This document shows positions 34,442 to 43,192 of a DNA stretch of 64,000 nucleotides, piece after piece. A program made the translations under genes and the position numbers. The DNA comes from Neomegalonema sp. (lineage in GTDB: Bacteria > Pseudomonadota > Alphaproteobacteria > Rhodobacterales > Rhodobacteraceae): NCBI GenBank assembly GCA_022760435.1, contig JALEFY010000001.1:1-64000 (forward strand), given 5' to 3'. The first letter of the stretch is position 1. The number at the start of each line of letters is the position of its first letter. The notes below the pieces were generated by a model. That model ran no database searches. It saw nothing but the letters and a program-made list of their open reading frames with translations, and was not told the DNA's origin.

Positions 34442-35506
34442 TCAGCCGCCGGTCACGTTCATATGGCGCGGCATCTGACCATCGACGCGCTGGCGCGAGT
34501 AGTCGAAGTCATGCCCCTTGGGCTTTCGGGCAATCGCGCGGCGGATCGCGTCGTGCAGCTCGGCATCATCAGGGCTGGCCCGCAGTACCTTGCGCAGATC
34601 GGCATCGTCGTCCTGGCCAAGGCACATGAAGAGCTGCCCGGTGCAGGTGACGCGGACCCGGTTGCAGCTCTCGCAGAAATTATGGCTGAGCGGGGTGATG
34701 AAGCCGATCTTCGCCCCCGTCTCCTCGCACCGCGTGTAGCGGGCCGGGCCGCCGGTCGAATAGGCACTATCGCTCAGCGTCCAGCGCTCGGCGAGTTGGC
34801 GCCGCACGTCTTCGAGCGAGAGATACTGATCGAGCCGCATCGGATCGCCCGAGACGGCGCCATCCTCGCTGCTGATGCTCATGTCGCCCATCGGCATCAC
34901 TTCGATGAACACCAGATCAATGCCCCGCGCCCCGCACCACTCGACCATGGCGTGGAACTCGTCGTCATTCTGGCCCTTGAGCGCCACGCAGTTGAGCTTG
35001 ACCGCCATCCCGGCTTCCTGCGCGGCGTCGATGCCATCGAGCACCTGCGCCAGGCGGCCCCAACGCGTGATGCGGGCGAACTTCGCCTCGTCGAGCGTGT
35101 CGAGCGAGACATTGACCCGCTTCACCCCGATCTGCGCCAGATCCTGCGCAAAGCGGCGCAGTTGCGAGCCATTGGTGGTCAGGGTGAGCTCGCGCAGAGC
35201 CCCCGATTGCAGATGCCGCCCCATGCGCTCGAAGAACCACATGATGTTGCGCCGAACCAGCGGCTCGCCGCCGGTGATGCGCAGCTTGCGCACGCCCAGA
35301 TCGACAAAGCTCGTGCACAGCCGGTCGAGCTCTTCAAGGGTAAGCAGCTCCTGTTTGGGCAGGAACTGCATCTGTTCGGACATGCAATAGACGCAGCGAA
35401 AATCACACCGATCCGTCACCGATACCCGCAGATAGTCGATGCGCCGGGCGAAAGGGTCGATCAGCGGAGGCAGATCGGCGGGATTGTCGGCAGTCAGATC
35501 GGTCAT
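34442..35506 (-). CDS. moaA: GTP 3',8-cyclase MoaA
   Basis: A 354-residue radical SAM enzyme for the first step of molybdenum cofactor synthesis. The SAM cluster motif is C34-x3-C38-x2-C41 in [10 protein letters not shown]. The second, GTP-binding cluster is in [21 protein letters not shown]. The C-terminus ends in GG, required for activity. [11 protein letters not shown] is also present. No other moa, moe or mod gene is nearby. The chosen ATG at 35506 (MTDLTAD) is 13 codons inside the longest frame. Confidence 0.95.
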   Translation of the reverse strand: MTDLTADNPADLPPLIDPFARRIDYLRVSVTDRCDFRCVYCMSEQMQFLPKQELLTLEELDRLCTSFVDLGVRKLRITGGEPLVRRNIMWFFERMGRHLQSGALRELTLTTNGSQLRRFAQDLAQIGVKRVNVSLDTLDEAKFARITRWGRLAQVLDGIDAAQEAGMAVKLNCVALKGQNDDEFHAMVEWCGARGIDLVFIEVMPMGDMSISSEDGAVSGDPMRLDQYLSLEDVRRQLAERWTLSDSAYSTGGPARYTRCEETGAKIGFITPLSHNFCESCNRVRVTCTGQLFMCLGQDDDADLRKVLRASPDDAELHDAIRRAIARKPKGHDFDYSRQRVDGQMPRHMNVTGG

Positions 35507-35598
35507 TGCGCGCTCGGAGCTATAGAAGAAGACTTTGCTGCCCATTTAGGGACGCCGCACCCCATTGCGCAATCCATCCTTTGTCCCTGTCGCAGCAT

Positions 35599-35627
35599 TT
35601 GACAGCGGGCTGGTAGCACCCTCTACT
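35599..35627 (+). promoter_or_regulatory. Predicted sigma-70 promoter of the 35.7 kb GST gene
   Basis: A consensus TTGACA (35599-35604) is followed after exactly 17 bases by TCTACT (35622-35627). The pair ends 52 bases before the GST ATG. Confidence 0.55.
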
Positions 35628-35679
35628 GCGCCCCCGAATGGGTCGCCGCCAGATTTGATGGTTCAGGAGAGATGCCTTG

Positions 35680-36297
35680 ATGAAAGTGTATTCGCGGAAC
35701 ATGTCGCCTTTCGGGCGCCGGGTGATGATCTGGCTCAACCTGCAAGGTCACGCATTCGAGCAAGTTCCGCTACAAACAACCGGCCCGGATTTTGAGAAGC
35801 TCAAGCAGATCAACCCGCAGGGCCGCGTGCCGGTGCTTGTGCTCGATGATGGCAGCCAATTGGTCGAGAGTGCGGCGATCTGCGATTATCTCGAAACGCT
35901 CGCGGATCCGGCGAAGAAACTGATCCCGACCGATCCGGCGGCGCGTCTGGAAGCGATGAGGGTGATCGGTTGCGCGACGCTGCTGATGGAAAAGAGCGTC
36001 GCCTATATCTATGAGAGCAGTCGGCGCCCGGAGGAGTTTCGCTGGCCCGACTGGGCCGCGCGTCTCGATGGTCAGGTCAAAGGCGGGATCGCGGAACTCG
36101 AAGCCCTTGCCCCGGATGCAGGGTTTTTGGGCGGGGATGTGCCAAATGGGGCCGATGTGCAGTGCATTTGCGCGGTCGATTTCTTGCAGACGACCTATCC
36201 GCAAGCGCTTGAGGGGGCGGCGACAAAGCTGATGGCGCTCTCGGCTCGGGCCAACGCGATTGACGTCATCGAAAAGACCCACCCCAAACACACGTAA
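35680..36297 (+). CDS. Glutathione S-transferase family protein
   Basis: A 205-residue GST. The N-terminal domain begins KVYSRNMSPFGRRVMIWL, with the catalytic-type serine in SPFGRRV. NPQGRVPVLVLDDG and LVESAAICDYLE form the cis-Pro and glutathione-binding loops. The C-terminal all-helical domain has GADVQCICAVDFLQ. The ATG at 35680 has AGGAGAG upstream; a TTG one codon earlier is less likely. It is followed ten bases later by the acyl-CoA ligase gene, so the two form an operon. Confidence 0.88.
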   Translation: MKVYSRNMSPFGRRVMIWLNLQGHAFEQVPLQTTGPDFEKLKQINPQGRVPVLVLDDGSQLVESAAICDYLETLADPAKKLIPTDPAARLEAMRVIGCATLLMEKSVAYIYESSRRPEEFRWPDWAARLDGQVKGGIAELEALAPDAGFLGGDVPNGADVQCICAVDFLQTTYPQALEGAATKLMALSARANAIDVIEKTHPKHT

Positions 36298-36306
36298 GGC
36301 GCGCGC

Positions 36307-37920
36307 ATGATCGGTCCGTTTCAAGGCTCTTACGAAGAAGCCTATGCCCGTTTCCAATGGCCCGCACCGGCGAGGTTGAACCTTGCCGATGCGCTGTGCG
36401 GGGAATGGGCGGCGCGCGAGCCCGAGCGGATCGCGCTGCATTGCCTGGGCGGGGATGGGCTGGTCGAGGACTGGAGCTACAGCCGGCTCGATCGCCGGGC
36501 GGCGCAGCTTGCCAACACGCTCATCGCCCATGGTCTCAAACGCGAAGACCGCTGCGCGATCCTGCTGCCGCAATGCGCGGAGGCGGTGATCGCGCATCTG
36601 GCGCTCTACAAAATGGCGGCGATTGCCCTGCCGCTCTTCACGCTGTTTGGCGAGGACGCGCTGCGCTATCGGCTGGAGAACTCCGGCGCGCGCATGGCAA
36701 TCACCGATGCGGCCAATCTGCCGAAGCTCCTGGCGATCCGCGATCAGCTCCCGGATCTGGAGCGGGTCTACTGCATCGACGGTGATGAGATCGGCGTGAC
36801 CGCCTTTCATGCCAGCCTCGACCGGGCCAGCGATCAGTTCGAGGTTGTGGCGACGACGCCCGATGATCCGGCCTTCATCTGCTACACCTCCGGCACCACC
36901 GGCCCGGCCAAGGGCGCGCTGCATGGGCACAAGGTGCTCATGGGCCATATGCCCGGGGTGCAGATGTGGCTCGAAGGCATTCCGCGCCGGGGCGATGTCA
37001 CCTGGACCCCGGCGGACTGGGCCTGGATGGGTGGGCTGTGCAACGTGCTGATGCCGAGCATGGCGACCGGGATTCCGGTCGTTGCGCATCGGATGGGCAA
37101 GTTCGACCCCGACCACGCCTACTGGATCTGGCAGCGCTTCAACGTCACTGTCGGCTTCATCCCGCCGACGGCTCTCAAGATCATGCGCTCGGCCAAGGCG
37201 CCCGCGCCCGGCAGCCTGTCGCTACGCGCCATCGGTTGCGGCGGCGAGGCGCTGGGGCCCAAATTGCTCGAATGGGGGCGCGAGACGCTGGGCCTGACGA
37301 TCAACGAATTCTACGGCCAGACCGAATGCAATCTGGTGACCGCAAACAATCAGGCGATGATGCCGGTCAAGCCCGGCTCGATGGGCCGCGCCACGCCCGG
37401 CCATCGCCTCGCGGTGCTCGATAGCGAGGGTCAGATCCTTCCGGCGGGGACCGCGGGCGAGATTGCCGTGGCCAGGGGCCCGGCCTCCATGTTCCTTGGC
37501 TATTGGCAGCGCCCGGATGCGACGGCGGCCAAGTTCTCCGGCGAGTGGATGCGCACCGGGGATGAGGGCATGATCGATGAGGAAGGCTATGTCTTCTTCT
37601 CCGCCCGCGCCGATGACGTGATTACCTCGGCGGGCTATCGCATCGGACCGTCGGAGGTCGAAGACTGCCTGACCGCGCATCCTTCCGTGCTGATGGCCGG
37701 TGTCGTCGGCGTCCCCGATGATCTGCGCGGCGAGGCGGTGAAGGCTTTCGTCGTCCTGGCGCCGGGCGCCGAAGGCTCCGAAGCGCTTGTCGAGGCCCTC
37801 CAGGCGCATGTGAAGGCGCGGCTGAGCTCGCATTCCTACCCGCGGCAGGTCGAGTTCGTGCGCTCGCTGCCCCTGACCGCCACCGGCAAGATCATGCGGC
37901 GAGAGCTGCGCGACGCATGA
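36307..37920 (+). CDS. AMP-forming acyl-CoA synthetase (acetyl-/medium-chain type)
   Basis: A 537-residue adenylate-forming ligase. The P-loop A3 motif YTSGTTGPAKG is at about residues 193-203. A5 is NEFYGQTEC, the A7 hinge Asp lies in WMRTGDEG, A8 is SARADDVITSAGYRIGPSEVE, and the catalytic A10 lysine is in LTATGKIMRREL. It activates a carboxylic acid to acyl-CoA; the overall pattern is close to acetyl-CoA synthetase-like medium-chain ligases. It is co-directional with the upstream GST and may be linked to the acyl-CoA dehydrogenase at 41.5 kb in substrate use, though not adjacent. Confidence 0.92.
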   Translation: MIGPFQGSYEEAYARFQWPAPARLNLADALCGEWAAREPERIALHCLGGDGLVEDWSYSRLDRRAAQLANTLIAHGLKREDRCAILLPQCAEAVIAHLALYKMAAIALPLFTLFGEDALRYRLENSGARMAITDAANLPKLLAIRDQLPDLERVYCIDGDEIGVTAFHASLDRASDQFEVVATTPDDPAFICYTSGTTGPAKGALHGHKVLMGHMPGVQMWLEGIPRRGDVTWTPADWAWMGGLCNVLMPSMATGIPVVAHRMGKFDPDHAYWIWQRFNVTVGFIPPTALKIMRSAKAPAPGSLSLRAIGCGGEALGPKLLEWGRETLGLTINEFYGQTECNLVTANNQAMMPVKPGSMGRATPGHRLAVLDSEGQILPAGTAGEIAVARGPASMFLGYWQRPDATAAKFSGEWMRTGDEGMIDEEGYVFFSARADDVITSAGYRIGPSEVEDCLTAHPSVLMAGVVGVPDDLRGEAVKAFVVLAPGAEGSEALVEALQAHVKARLSSHSYPRQVEFVRSLPLTATGKIMRRELRDA

Positions 37921-37985
37921 TCCATCACGCTTGGTGATGCAAAAGCGCCCGATGATGAATTGGACACTGCGTGCGCATTCTGCCT

Positions 37986-38006
37986 AGCTCCTTGAAAAAA
38001 GGAGCT
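37986..38006 (+). promoter_or_regulatory. Hairpin enclosing the ribosome-binding site of the 38 kb GST gene
   Basis: A perfect 8-bp stem AGCTCCTT/AAGGAGCT (37986-37993 with 37999-38006) with loop GAAAA. The 3' arm contains the AAGGAG ribosome-binding site; the TTG start lies six bases beyond. In the folded RNA the site would be masked. Confidence 0.6.
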
Positions 38007-38012
38007 TGAAAC

Positions 38013-38696
38013 TTGGCAACTTCGCAACGCTTTGAACTGGTCGTGGCCAGCAAAACCTATTCGAGTTGGTCGCTGCGCGGCTTTCTGCTGCTCGATGCTT
38101 TTGGCATTCCCTTTGACGAGACCTGCCTCGACATGGGCACCCCGGGCTTCGGTGCCGCTCTGGCGGAGCGCGTGCCTGCGCGCACGGTGCCGGTGCTGAT
38201 CGATCGCGCGAGCGATCCGGCGGCGGTCCTCTGGGACAGTCTGGCGATGGCCGAGCATCTGGCGGAGCAGCTCCCCTCGGCGGGGCATTGGCCGCAAGAG
38301 CCGCAGGCGCGGGCCTGGGCGCGCTCGCTGGCGGCAGAGATGCATTCAAGCTATGGCGCCCTGCGCAAGGCGATGCCGATGGCCCTGCATCATCGGTTTG
38401 AGCCGCGCGAGATCGCAGCCGATGTGCAAGGCGATATTGACCGGATCACCAGCCTGTGGGCGATGACCCAGACGCGCTTTGGCGGCAACGGGCCTTTCCT
38501 GTTCGGAGAGCAGTTCACCGCAGCCGACGCCTTTTTCGCGCCTGTGGTGAGTCGTTTCGAGACCTATAGCGTGCCGCTCTCTGAGTCGGCCCTTCGCTAT
38601 TGCAAGGCCGTGTTGCAGCATTTGTCTGTACAAAAATGGCGCGAAGCCGGGCGTTTAGACAACAATCTGGAAAAGAAATACGGGTTTTCCGTCTAA
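38013..38696 (+). CDS. Glutathione S-transferase family protein (YfcF-like)
   Basis: A 227-residue GST. The N-terminal domain reads ELVVASKTYSSWSLRGFLLLDAFGIPF, with an SSWSLR active-site turn as in maleylacetoacetate isomerase/zeta-like and YfcF-like GSTs. ARTVPVLIDR and WDSLAMAEHL supply the glutathione-binding loop. The helical domain contains FTAADAFFAPV. The start is TTG at 38013, with a strong AAGGAGC eight bases before it; no ATG fits. That site lies inside a hairpin. Confidence 0.87.
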   Translation: MATSQRFELVVASKTYSSWSLRGFLLLDAFGIPFDETCLDMGTPGFGAALAERVPARTVPVLIDRASDPAAVLWDSLAMAEHLAEQLPSAGHWPQEPQARAWARSLAAEMHSSYGALRKAMPMALHHRFEPREIAADVQGDIDRITSLWAMTQTRFGGNGPFLFGEQFTAADAFFAPVVSRFETYSVPLSESALRYCKAVLQHLSVQKWREAGRLDNNLEKKYGFSV

Positions 38697-38849
38697 AAGC
38701 GCCTCAAAGCGGCGTGTTTCGAGGGATTTGCAATGAATTTTTCACAAACTGAGTCTAACTAGTTGCGCAGTGCGTAGTGTTTATGAGTAGCGTGTGTATA
38801 GGAGCGCCTCCGAAAATGGGGGCGCTCTCGCGTTTCAGGGGAGTGCGGT
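38697..38849. other. Non-coding gap between convergent genes, with one hairpin
   Basis: This 153-bp gap separates the GST (plus) from the FAD oxidase (minus). The only structure is a 10-bp stem with one wobble, GAGCGCCTCC with the G-rich arm ending GGCGCTC (38802-38827), loop GAAAAT. No T-run follows on either strand, so I do not call it a standard terminator. Confidence 0.5.
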
Positions 38850-40283
38850 TCACGATGAGAGAACCGCGCCCGGATTGAGGATCCCGCGCGGATCCATCGC
38901 CGTCTTGATCGCACGCAGGCTCGCCAGTTTCACTGGATCGGCATAGCGCTCCAGCTCCGAGACTTTCGCGCGGCCAATGCCGTGCTCCGCGCTGATTGAC
39001 CCACCGCACCGATGCACTTGATCATGGACGATCCGGGTCAGCTTCGGCTTGCACTCGGCATAATCGGCCGCCGTTCTTCCGGGAGCGGGGAACAGATTGA
39101 AATGCAGATTGCCATCACCCAGATGCCCGAAGGGCGGGATCCGGATATCGGGGGCTTGCGCCCAGAGCTGCGCGCGCGTGTCATCGATGAACTCGGCAAG
39201 GCGTGAGATCGGCACGGCGATGTCATGGCTGGCGATCGAGCCGACCGCGCGATTGGCCAGCGGGATTGCTTCGCGCAAGTGCCAGAGCCGCTGACGCTGG
39301 CCCTCATTCTCCGAAAGCACGGCATCACCGATCAGCTCTTTTTCGAATGCCTCGGCCAAGGCGGCCTCAAGCAGCGTCCGCGCCTGCGGCTGCGCGGCCT
39401 CGATCAGGACCATCCAGGGAGGGACCGGGTCGAGCGGGCAGTGCATGCCTTCGATATGCTCGGTGACAAAGCCAACGCTCTGCTGGTTCAGCAGTTCAAA
39501 GGCGCTGATGCTCTCACCCAGATGCTCCTGGGTAAGGCGCAGCAGACTGACCGCCGCCGCTGGCGAGGTCACCGCACAAAGCGCCGTGGCGCTTTCGCCG
39601 GGCTGCGGCACCAGTTTGAGCGAGGCGGCGGTGATGATCCCCAAAGTGCCTTCGGATCCGATCAGCAGGTGGCGCAGATCATAGCCGGTATTGTCCTTGC
39701 GCAGCGGTGAGAGTGCGTGCAGCAAGCTGCCATCGGCCATCACCGCCTCGACGCCAAGGCACAGATCGCGCGCATTGCCGTAGCGCAGCACATTGATCCC
39801 GCCAGCATTGGTCGCGAGATTGCCGCCGATCCGGCAGGAGCCCTCCGATGCCATCGACAGCGGAAAGAGCCGATCCACCGCCGCCGCTGCGCTTTGAATA
39901 TCGGCGAGCAGGCATCCCGCTTCGGCGATGATGACATTGTCGATCGGATCGACCTTGCGCAGCCGGTTCAGTCGATCGAGCGAGAGCAGGATTGGCAACG
40001 GGCCTTCCGACAGGCTCTGCCCGCCGACCAGTCCGGTTCCGCCGCTGCGCGGCACGATCCCGACCCAGGCAGCAAAGCACCGCTTGACGATCTCGGCCAC
40101 CTGCTCGCTGCTATCGGGCCGCACAATCAATGCCGCGCGGGCCGGGTAGCGATCGCGCGGCTCCTCGAGAAAGGCGGCGCCCTGTTCGGGCTCGACATAC
40201 CCCTTCGGGCCGAGCAGGGCGCGCAGCCCATTCAGCAGATCCGGCGAGGGGGCATTGAGCCGCGGGGCGGGGGCGCTGCTCAT
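38850..40283 (-). CDS. FAD-binding oxidase (GlcD / D-2-hydroxyglutarate dehydrogenase-like)
   Basis: A 477-residue flavoprotein of the vanillyl-alcohol-oxidase fold. The PP-loop FAD domain contains VPRSGGTGLVGGQS, GSCRIGGNLATNAGG and GSEGTLGIITAA. The C-terminal cap has the metal-type HLGDGNLHFN and SAEHGIGRAK, with both His-containing motifs of the D-2-hydroxy acid dehydrogenase group. It probably oxidises a D-2-hydroxy acid such as D-2-hydroxyglutarate or D-lactate and passes electrons to the chain. Its ATG overlaps the tsaC stop (ATGA), so the two are translationally coupled. Confidence 0.91.
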   Translation of the reverse strand: MSSAPAPRLNAPSPDLLNGLRALLGPKGYVEPEQGAAFLEEPRDRYPARAALIVRPDSSEQVAEIVKRCFAAWVGIVPRSGGTGLVGGQSLSEGPLPILLSLDRLNRLRKVDPIDNVIIAEAGCLLADIQSAAAAVDRLFPLSMASEGSCRIGGNLATNAGGINVLRYGNARDLCLGVEAVMADGSLLHALSPLRKDNTGYDLRHLLIGSEGTLGIITAASLKLVPQPGESATALCAVTSPAAAVSLLRLTQEHLGESISAFELLNQQSVGFVTEHIEGMHCPLDPVPPWMVLIEAAQPQARTLLEAALAEAFEKELIGDAVLSENEGQRQRLWHLREAIPLANRAVGSIASHDIAVPISRLAEFIDDTRAQLWAQAPDIRIPPFGHLGDGNLHFNLFPAPGRTAADYAECKPKLTRIVHDQVHRCGGSISAEHGIGRAKVSELERYADPVKLASLRAIKTAMDPRGILNPGAVLSS

Positions 40284-41329
40284 GGGGCTTCTCCTTTGTC
40301 GTCCGGTGAGAGGGCTTCGGGCCTTTTGTCATCTGGCCTTGGTGCGGCAGCGCGGCTCAGGCGGTCATTGATTGCGAGCCCGAGCCCTTCGAGCGGGATC
40401 GGCGCGACCGCGATACGAGCCCGCTCGCCATCGAGGGCACGCAAGGCGCCAAACAGCGCCGCCGCGGCCTCGTGCAGGTCGCCGCGCGGTGACAGGTCGA
40501 TGCTGGGGCCGTCATGCGCATGGCTGGCACCGAAATCGAGCCAGGCTTCACTTTCCTCGGGCACCTGTGCATTGAGCCTCAAGGCAGCACGCGGCGCATA
40601 ATGGCTACGCAGTTGACCAGGCGCGCTGATCGCTCCTCCCTCCGTACCGCGCTCAATCGGCTGACCCAGGATCTCTTGCACCTGTTCGAGCGAGACGCCA
40701 CCGGGGCGCAGCAGGCGCGCGCGGCCTTCCTCCCAGCCGATGATGGTCGATTCCACCCCCACAGGGCAGGCCCCGCCATCCAGCACCGCAGCGATCCGCC
40801 CGCGCAAGCCGTCAAGAACATGGGCCGCGCTGGTCGGGCTCACAGTCCCCGAGAGATTGGCGCTCGGCGCGGCGATCGGGCCGTCAAAGGCAGCAAGCAG
40901 GCTCTGGGCGAGCGGATGCGCCGGCACACGCAGCGCGACCGTCTCCAGCCCGGCGCTGACCAGATCGCTGAGCCCGCAGCCCGCCCGCCTTGGCAGGACC
41001 AATGTGAGCGGACCGGGCCAGAACGCCTCGGCCAATGCCTGCGCCTGCGCGTCGAAGACCGCAATCCGCTCGGCAGCGGCGAGATCGGCGACATGGCAGA
41101 TCAGCGGATTGAACCGGGGCCGGTTCTTGGCGGCAAAGATCGCGGCGACGGCACTGCCCTGGCGCGCATCGGCGCCCAGCCCATAGACCGTCTCGGTGGG
41201 CAGCGCCACCAGATGGCCAGAGCGCAACAGCTCCGCCGCCCGCTCGATCTCGCGCGCATTCGCTGTCAGGACCTGCGTTGCTGCATCACGTTGCGGCGCG
41301 TGCGCCGCTGAAGAGTCGTTCCTATCCAT
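40280..41329 (-). CDS. tsaC: L-threonylcarbamoyladenylate synthase (Sua5/YrdC/YwlC)
   Basis: A 349-residue two-domain Sua5-type enzyme that makes threonylcarbamoyl-AMP from threonine, bicarbonate and ATP for t6A37 modification of tRNA. The YrdC domain (about residues 25-210) has ALPTETVYGLGADA, AKNRPRFNPLICHV, TLVLPRR and IAAPSANLSG. A linker with LRPGGVSLEQV and SHYAPRAALRL leads to the C-terminal Sua5 domain. It is longer than Escherichia TsaC (about 190) because it carries this extra domain. It overlaps the FAD oxidase gene by four bases. Confidence 0.93.
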   Translation of the reverse strand: MDRNDSSAAHAPQRDAATQVLTANAREIERAAELLRSGHLVALPTETVYGLGADARQGSAVAAIFAAKNRPRFNPLICHVADLAAAERIAVFDAQAQALAEAFWPGPLTLVLPRRAGCGLSDLVSAGLETVALRVPAHPLAQSLLAAFDGPIAAPSANLSGTVSPTSAAHVLDGLRGRIAAVLDGGACPVGVESTIIGWEEGRARLLRPGGVSLEQVQEILGQPIERGTEGGAISAPGQLRSHYAPRAALRLNAQVPEESEAWLDFGASHAHDGPSIDLSPRGDLHEAAAALFGALRALDGERARIAVAPIPLEGLGLAINDRLSRAAAPRPDDKRPEALSPDDKGEAP

Positions 41330-41406
41330 CTCTAGCGCCTAATCGGCCATTGCCCGCGAAGGCAACTGATTTAAGATACGCGCCAGAATAATAACGCCCC
41401 TATCGA

Positions 41407-41448
41407 GCCAGCGCAAAAGCTGGCCAAACCTGTCGGCAAAGGCCGACA
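41407..41448 (+). promoter_or_regulatory. Two tandem hairpins in the acyl-CoA dehydrogenase leader
   Basis: GCCAGC-GCAAAA-GCTGGC (41407-41424) and TGTCGGC-AAAG-GCCGACA (41431-41448) are two perfect inverted repeats six bases apart. The second ends five bases before the GGAGG of the acyl-CoA dehydrogenase gene. They could act as RNA stem-loops or as operator sites. Confidence 0.5.
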
Positions 41449-41467
41449 CTTCCGGAGGAACCGCAAC

Positions 41468-43192
41468 ATGTATCAAGCCCCCCTGGCCGATGTGCTGACC
41501 ACGCTCACCCATATGGTCGGCGCCGACGCGCTGGCGCAAACCGATCTTTATAACGAGGCGAGCCCGGACACGGTCGAGGCGCTGATCGGTGAGGCCGGGC
41601 GGGTCTGTAGCGAAGTGATCGCCCCGCTCAACCGGGTCAGCGATCTGGAAGGGGCGCGGCTCGAGAATGGAGTGGTCCGTCTGCCCAGCGGGTTCAAGGG
41701 CGCTTACGATCAGATCGCCGAAGGCGGCTGGGTCGGCATGAGCGGCTCGGTCGAGCATGGCGGGCTTGGCATGCCGATCACGGTGATGAGCGCGGTCAAC
41801 GAGATGCTCAGCTCCGCCTGTCTGTCGCTCTCGCTGGTGCCGATCCTCAGTCAGGGCGCGATCGAGGCGCTCGAAAAGCATGGCACGCCCGAGCAGCAGG
41901 AGCGCTATCTGCCCAAGCTGATGAGCGGAGAGTGGAACGGGACCATGAACCTCACCGAGCCCAATGCCGGGTCCGATGTCGGGGCGCTTCGTACCCGCGC
42001 CGAACCGAATGGGGATGGCTCCTACGCAATTACCGGTGGCAAGATCTGGATCACCTGGGGCGATAGCGAGGCGGTGTCGAATGTGGTGCATCTGGTGCTC
42101 GCACGTCTGCCCGGAGCGCCCGAGGGAACGCGCGGCATCTCGCTGTTTCTGGTGCCCAAATATCTGCTCGATGCGAACGGGGAGCCCGGCACGCCGAATG
42201 CGCTCAAGGTGGTCTCTCTCGATCACAAGATGGGTATTCACGGCTCGCCGACTTGCGTGATGGCCTATGAAGGGGCGACGGGCTGGCTCATCGGTGAAGA
42301 GAACAAGGGCATGGCCTGCATGTTCACGATGATGAACAATGCGCGCCTCGCGGTCGGGTTGCAGGGGGTTGGCGCGGCAGAGGCCGCTTATCAGCACGCG
42401 CTGTCCTTTGCCAAGGAGCGGGTCCAGGGCCGCACGCCGGTGGGCGATGGCAATGGTCCGATCGCCGATCATGCCGATGTCCGGCGGATGCTGCTGAGCA
42501 TGAAGGCGCAAACCCAGGCCGCGCGCGCCATCGCCTATGATTGCGCCTATCATCTCGATCTGGCCCGCGCCGCCAACACTGCCGAGGAACGGGAGGCGGC
42601 ATCGCGCATGGGCGCGTTCCTGACCCCGATCACCAAGGCTTTCGGCACCGATACCGGCATCGAGGTCGCCAATCTGGGCATCCAGACCCATGGCGGCATG
42701 GGCTTTATCGAGGAAACCGGCGCCGCCCAGTATCTGCGCGATGTGCGCATCACCGCGATCTACGAAGGCACTAACGGCATTCAGGCGATGGATCTGGTTG
42801 GCCGCAAGCTCTCGGTCGATGGCGGCGAGACCGCGCGGGCCTATCTGTCGCGGATCGCTCAGACGGCGGCGCGTTTGCAGGCCGGTGCGCAGACCCAGGC
42901 GATCGGTAATGCTTTGGCCGCTGCGGTGGAGACGGCTCGTAGCGCGACCGACTGGATGCTGAATGCCGCTGGCAATGATCGCAACGCGGGTGCCGTCGCG
43001 TATCTGCGACTATTGGCGCTGGTTGGCGGTACGCATTATCTCGGCCGTGCTGCCCTTGCGACGGGGGATCCGGCGCGGATCGAGCTCGCCCGGTTCTGGG
43101 CGGAGACGCAATTGCCCAATGTCCCGGCCTTGCTCTCGCAAGCCAGCAACGGCGCCTCCGGCCTTTATCAGATCCCGCTCGAAGCGCTGTGA
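41468..43192 (+). CDS. Acyl-CoA dehydrogenase, DmdC-like subfamily
   Basis: A 574-residue flavin-dependent acyl-CoA dehydrogenase, longer than the usual 380-400. The acyl-CoA dehydrogenase core includes GTMNLTEPNAGSDVG, GKIWITWGD, the catalytic-type Glu at about residue 433 in IYEGTNGIQAMDL, and the long C-terminal domain seen in 3-methylmercaptopropionyl-CoA dehydrogenase (DmdC) and related enzymes. It introduces a 2,3-double bond into an acyl-CoA. DmdC itself acts in DMSP breakdown, but the same subfamily includes general fatty acyl-CoA enzymes, so the substrate is open. A GGAGG lies ten bases before the ATG. Confidence 0.92.
   Translation: MYQAPLADVLTTLTHMVGADALAQTDLYNEASPDTVEALIGEAGRVCSEVIAPLNRVSDLEGARLENGVVRLPSGFKGAYDQIAEGGWVGMSGSVEHGGLGMPITVMSAVNEMLSSACLSLSLVPILSQGAIEALEKHGTPEQQERYLPKLMSGEWNGTMNLTEPNAGSDVGALRTRAEPNGDGSYAITGGKIWITWGDSEAVSNVVHLVLARLPGAPEGTRGISLFLVPKYLLDANGEPGTPNALKVVSLDHKMGIHGSPTCVMAYEGATGWLIGEENKGMACMFTMMNNARLAVGLQGVGAAEAAYQHALSFAKERVQGRTPVGDGNGPIADHADVRRMLLSMKAQTQAARAIAYDCAYHLDLARAANTAEEREAASRMGAFLTPITKAFGTDTGIEVANLGIQTHGGMGFIEETGAAQYLRDVRITAIYEGTNGIQAMDLVGRKLSVDGGETARAYLSRIAQTAARLQAGAQTQAIGNALAAAVETARSATDWMLNAAGNDRNAGAVAYLRLLALVGGTHYLGRAALATGDPARIELARFWAETQLPNVPALLSQASNGASGLYQIPLEAL

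Noticed and set aside
38802-38827. Hairpin in the gap after the 38 kb GST as an intrinsic terminator
   Set aside because: The stem is good, but neither strand has the T-run needed.
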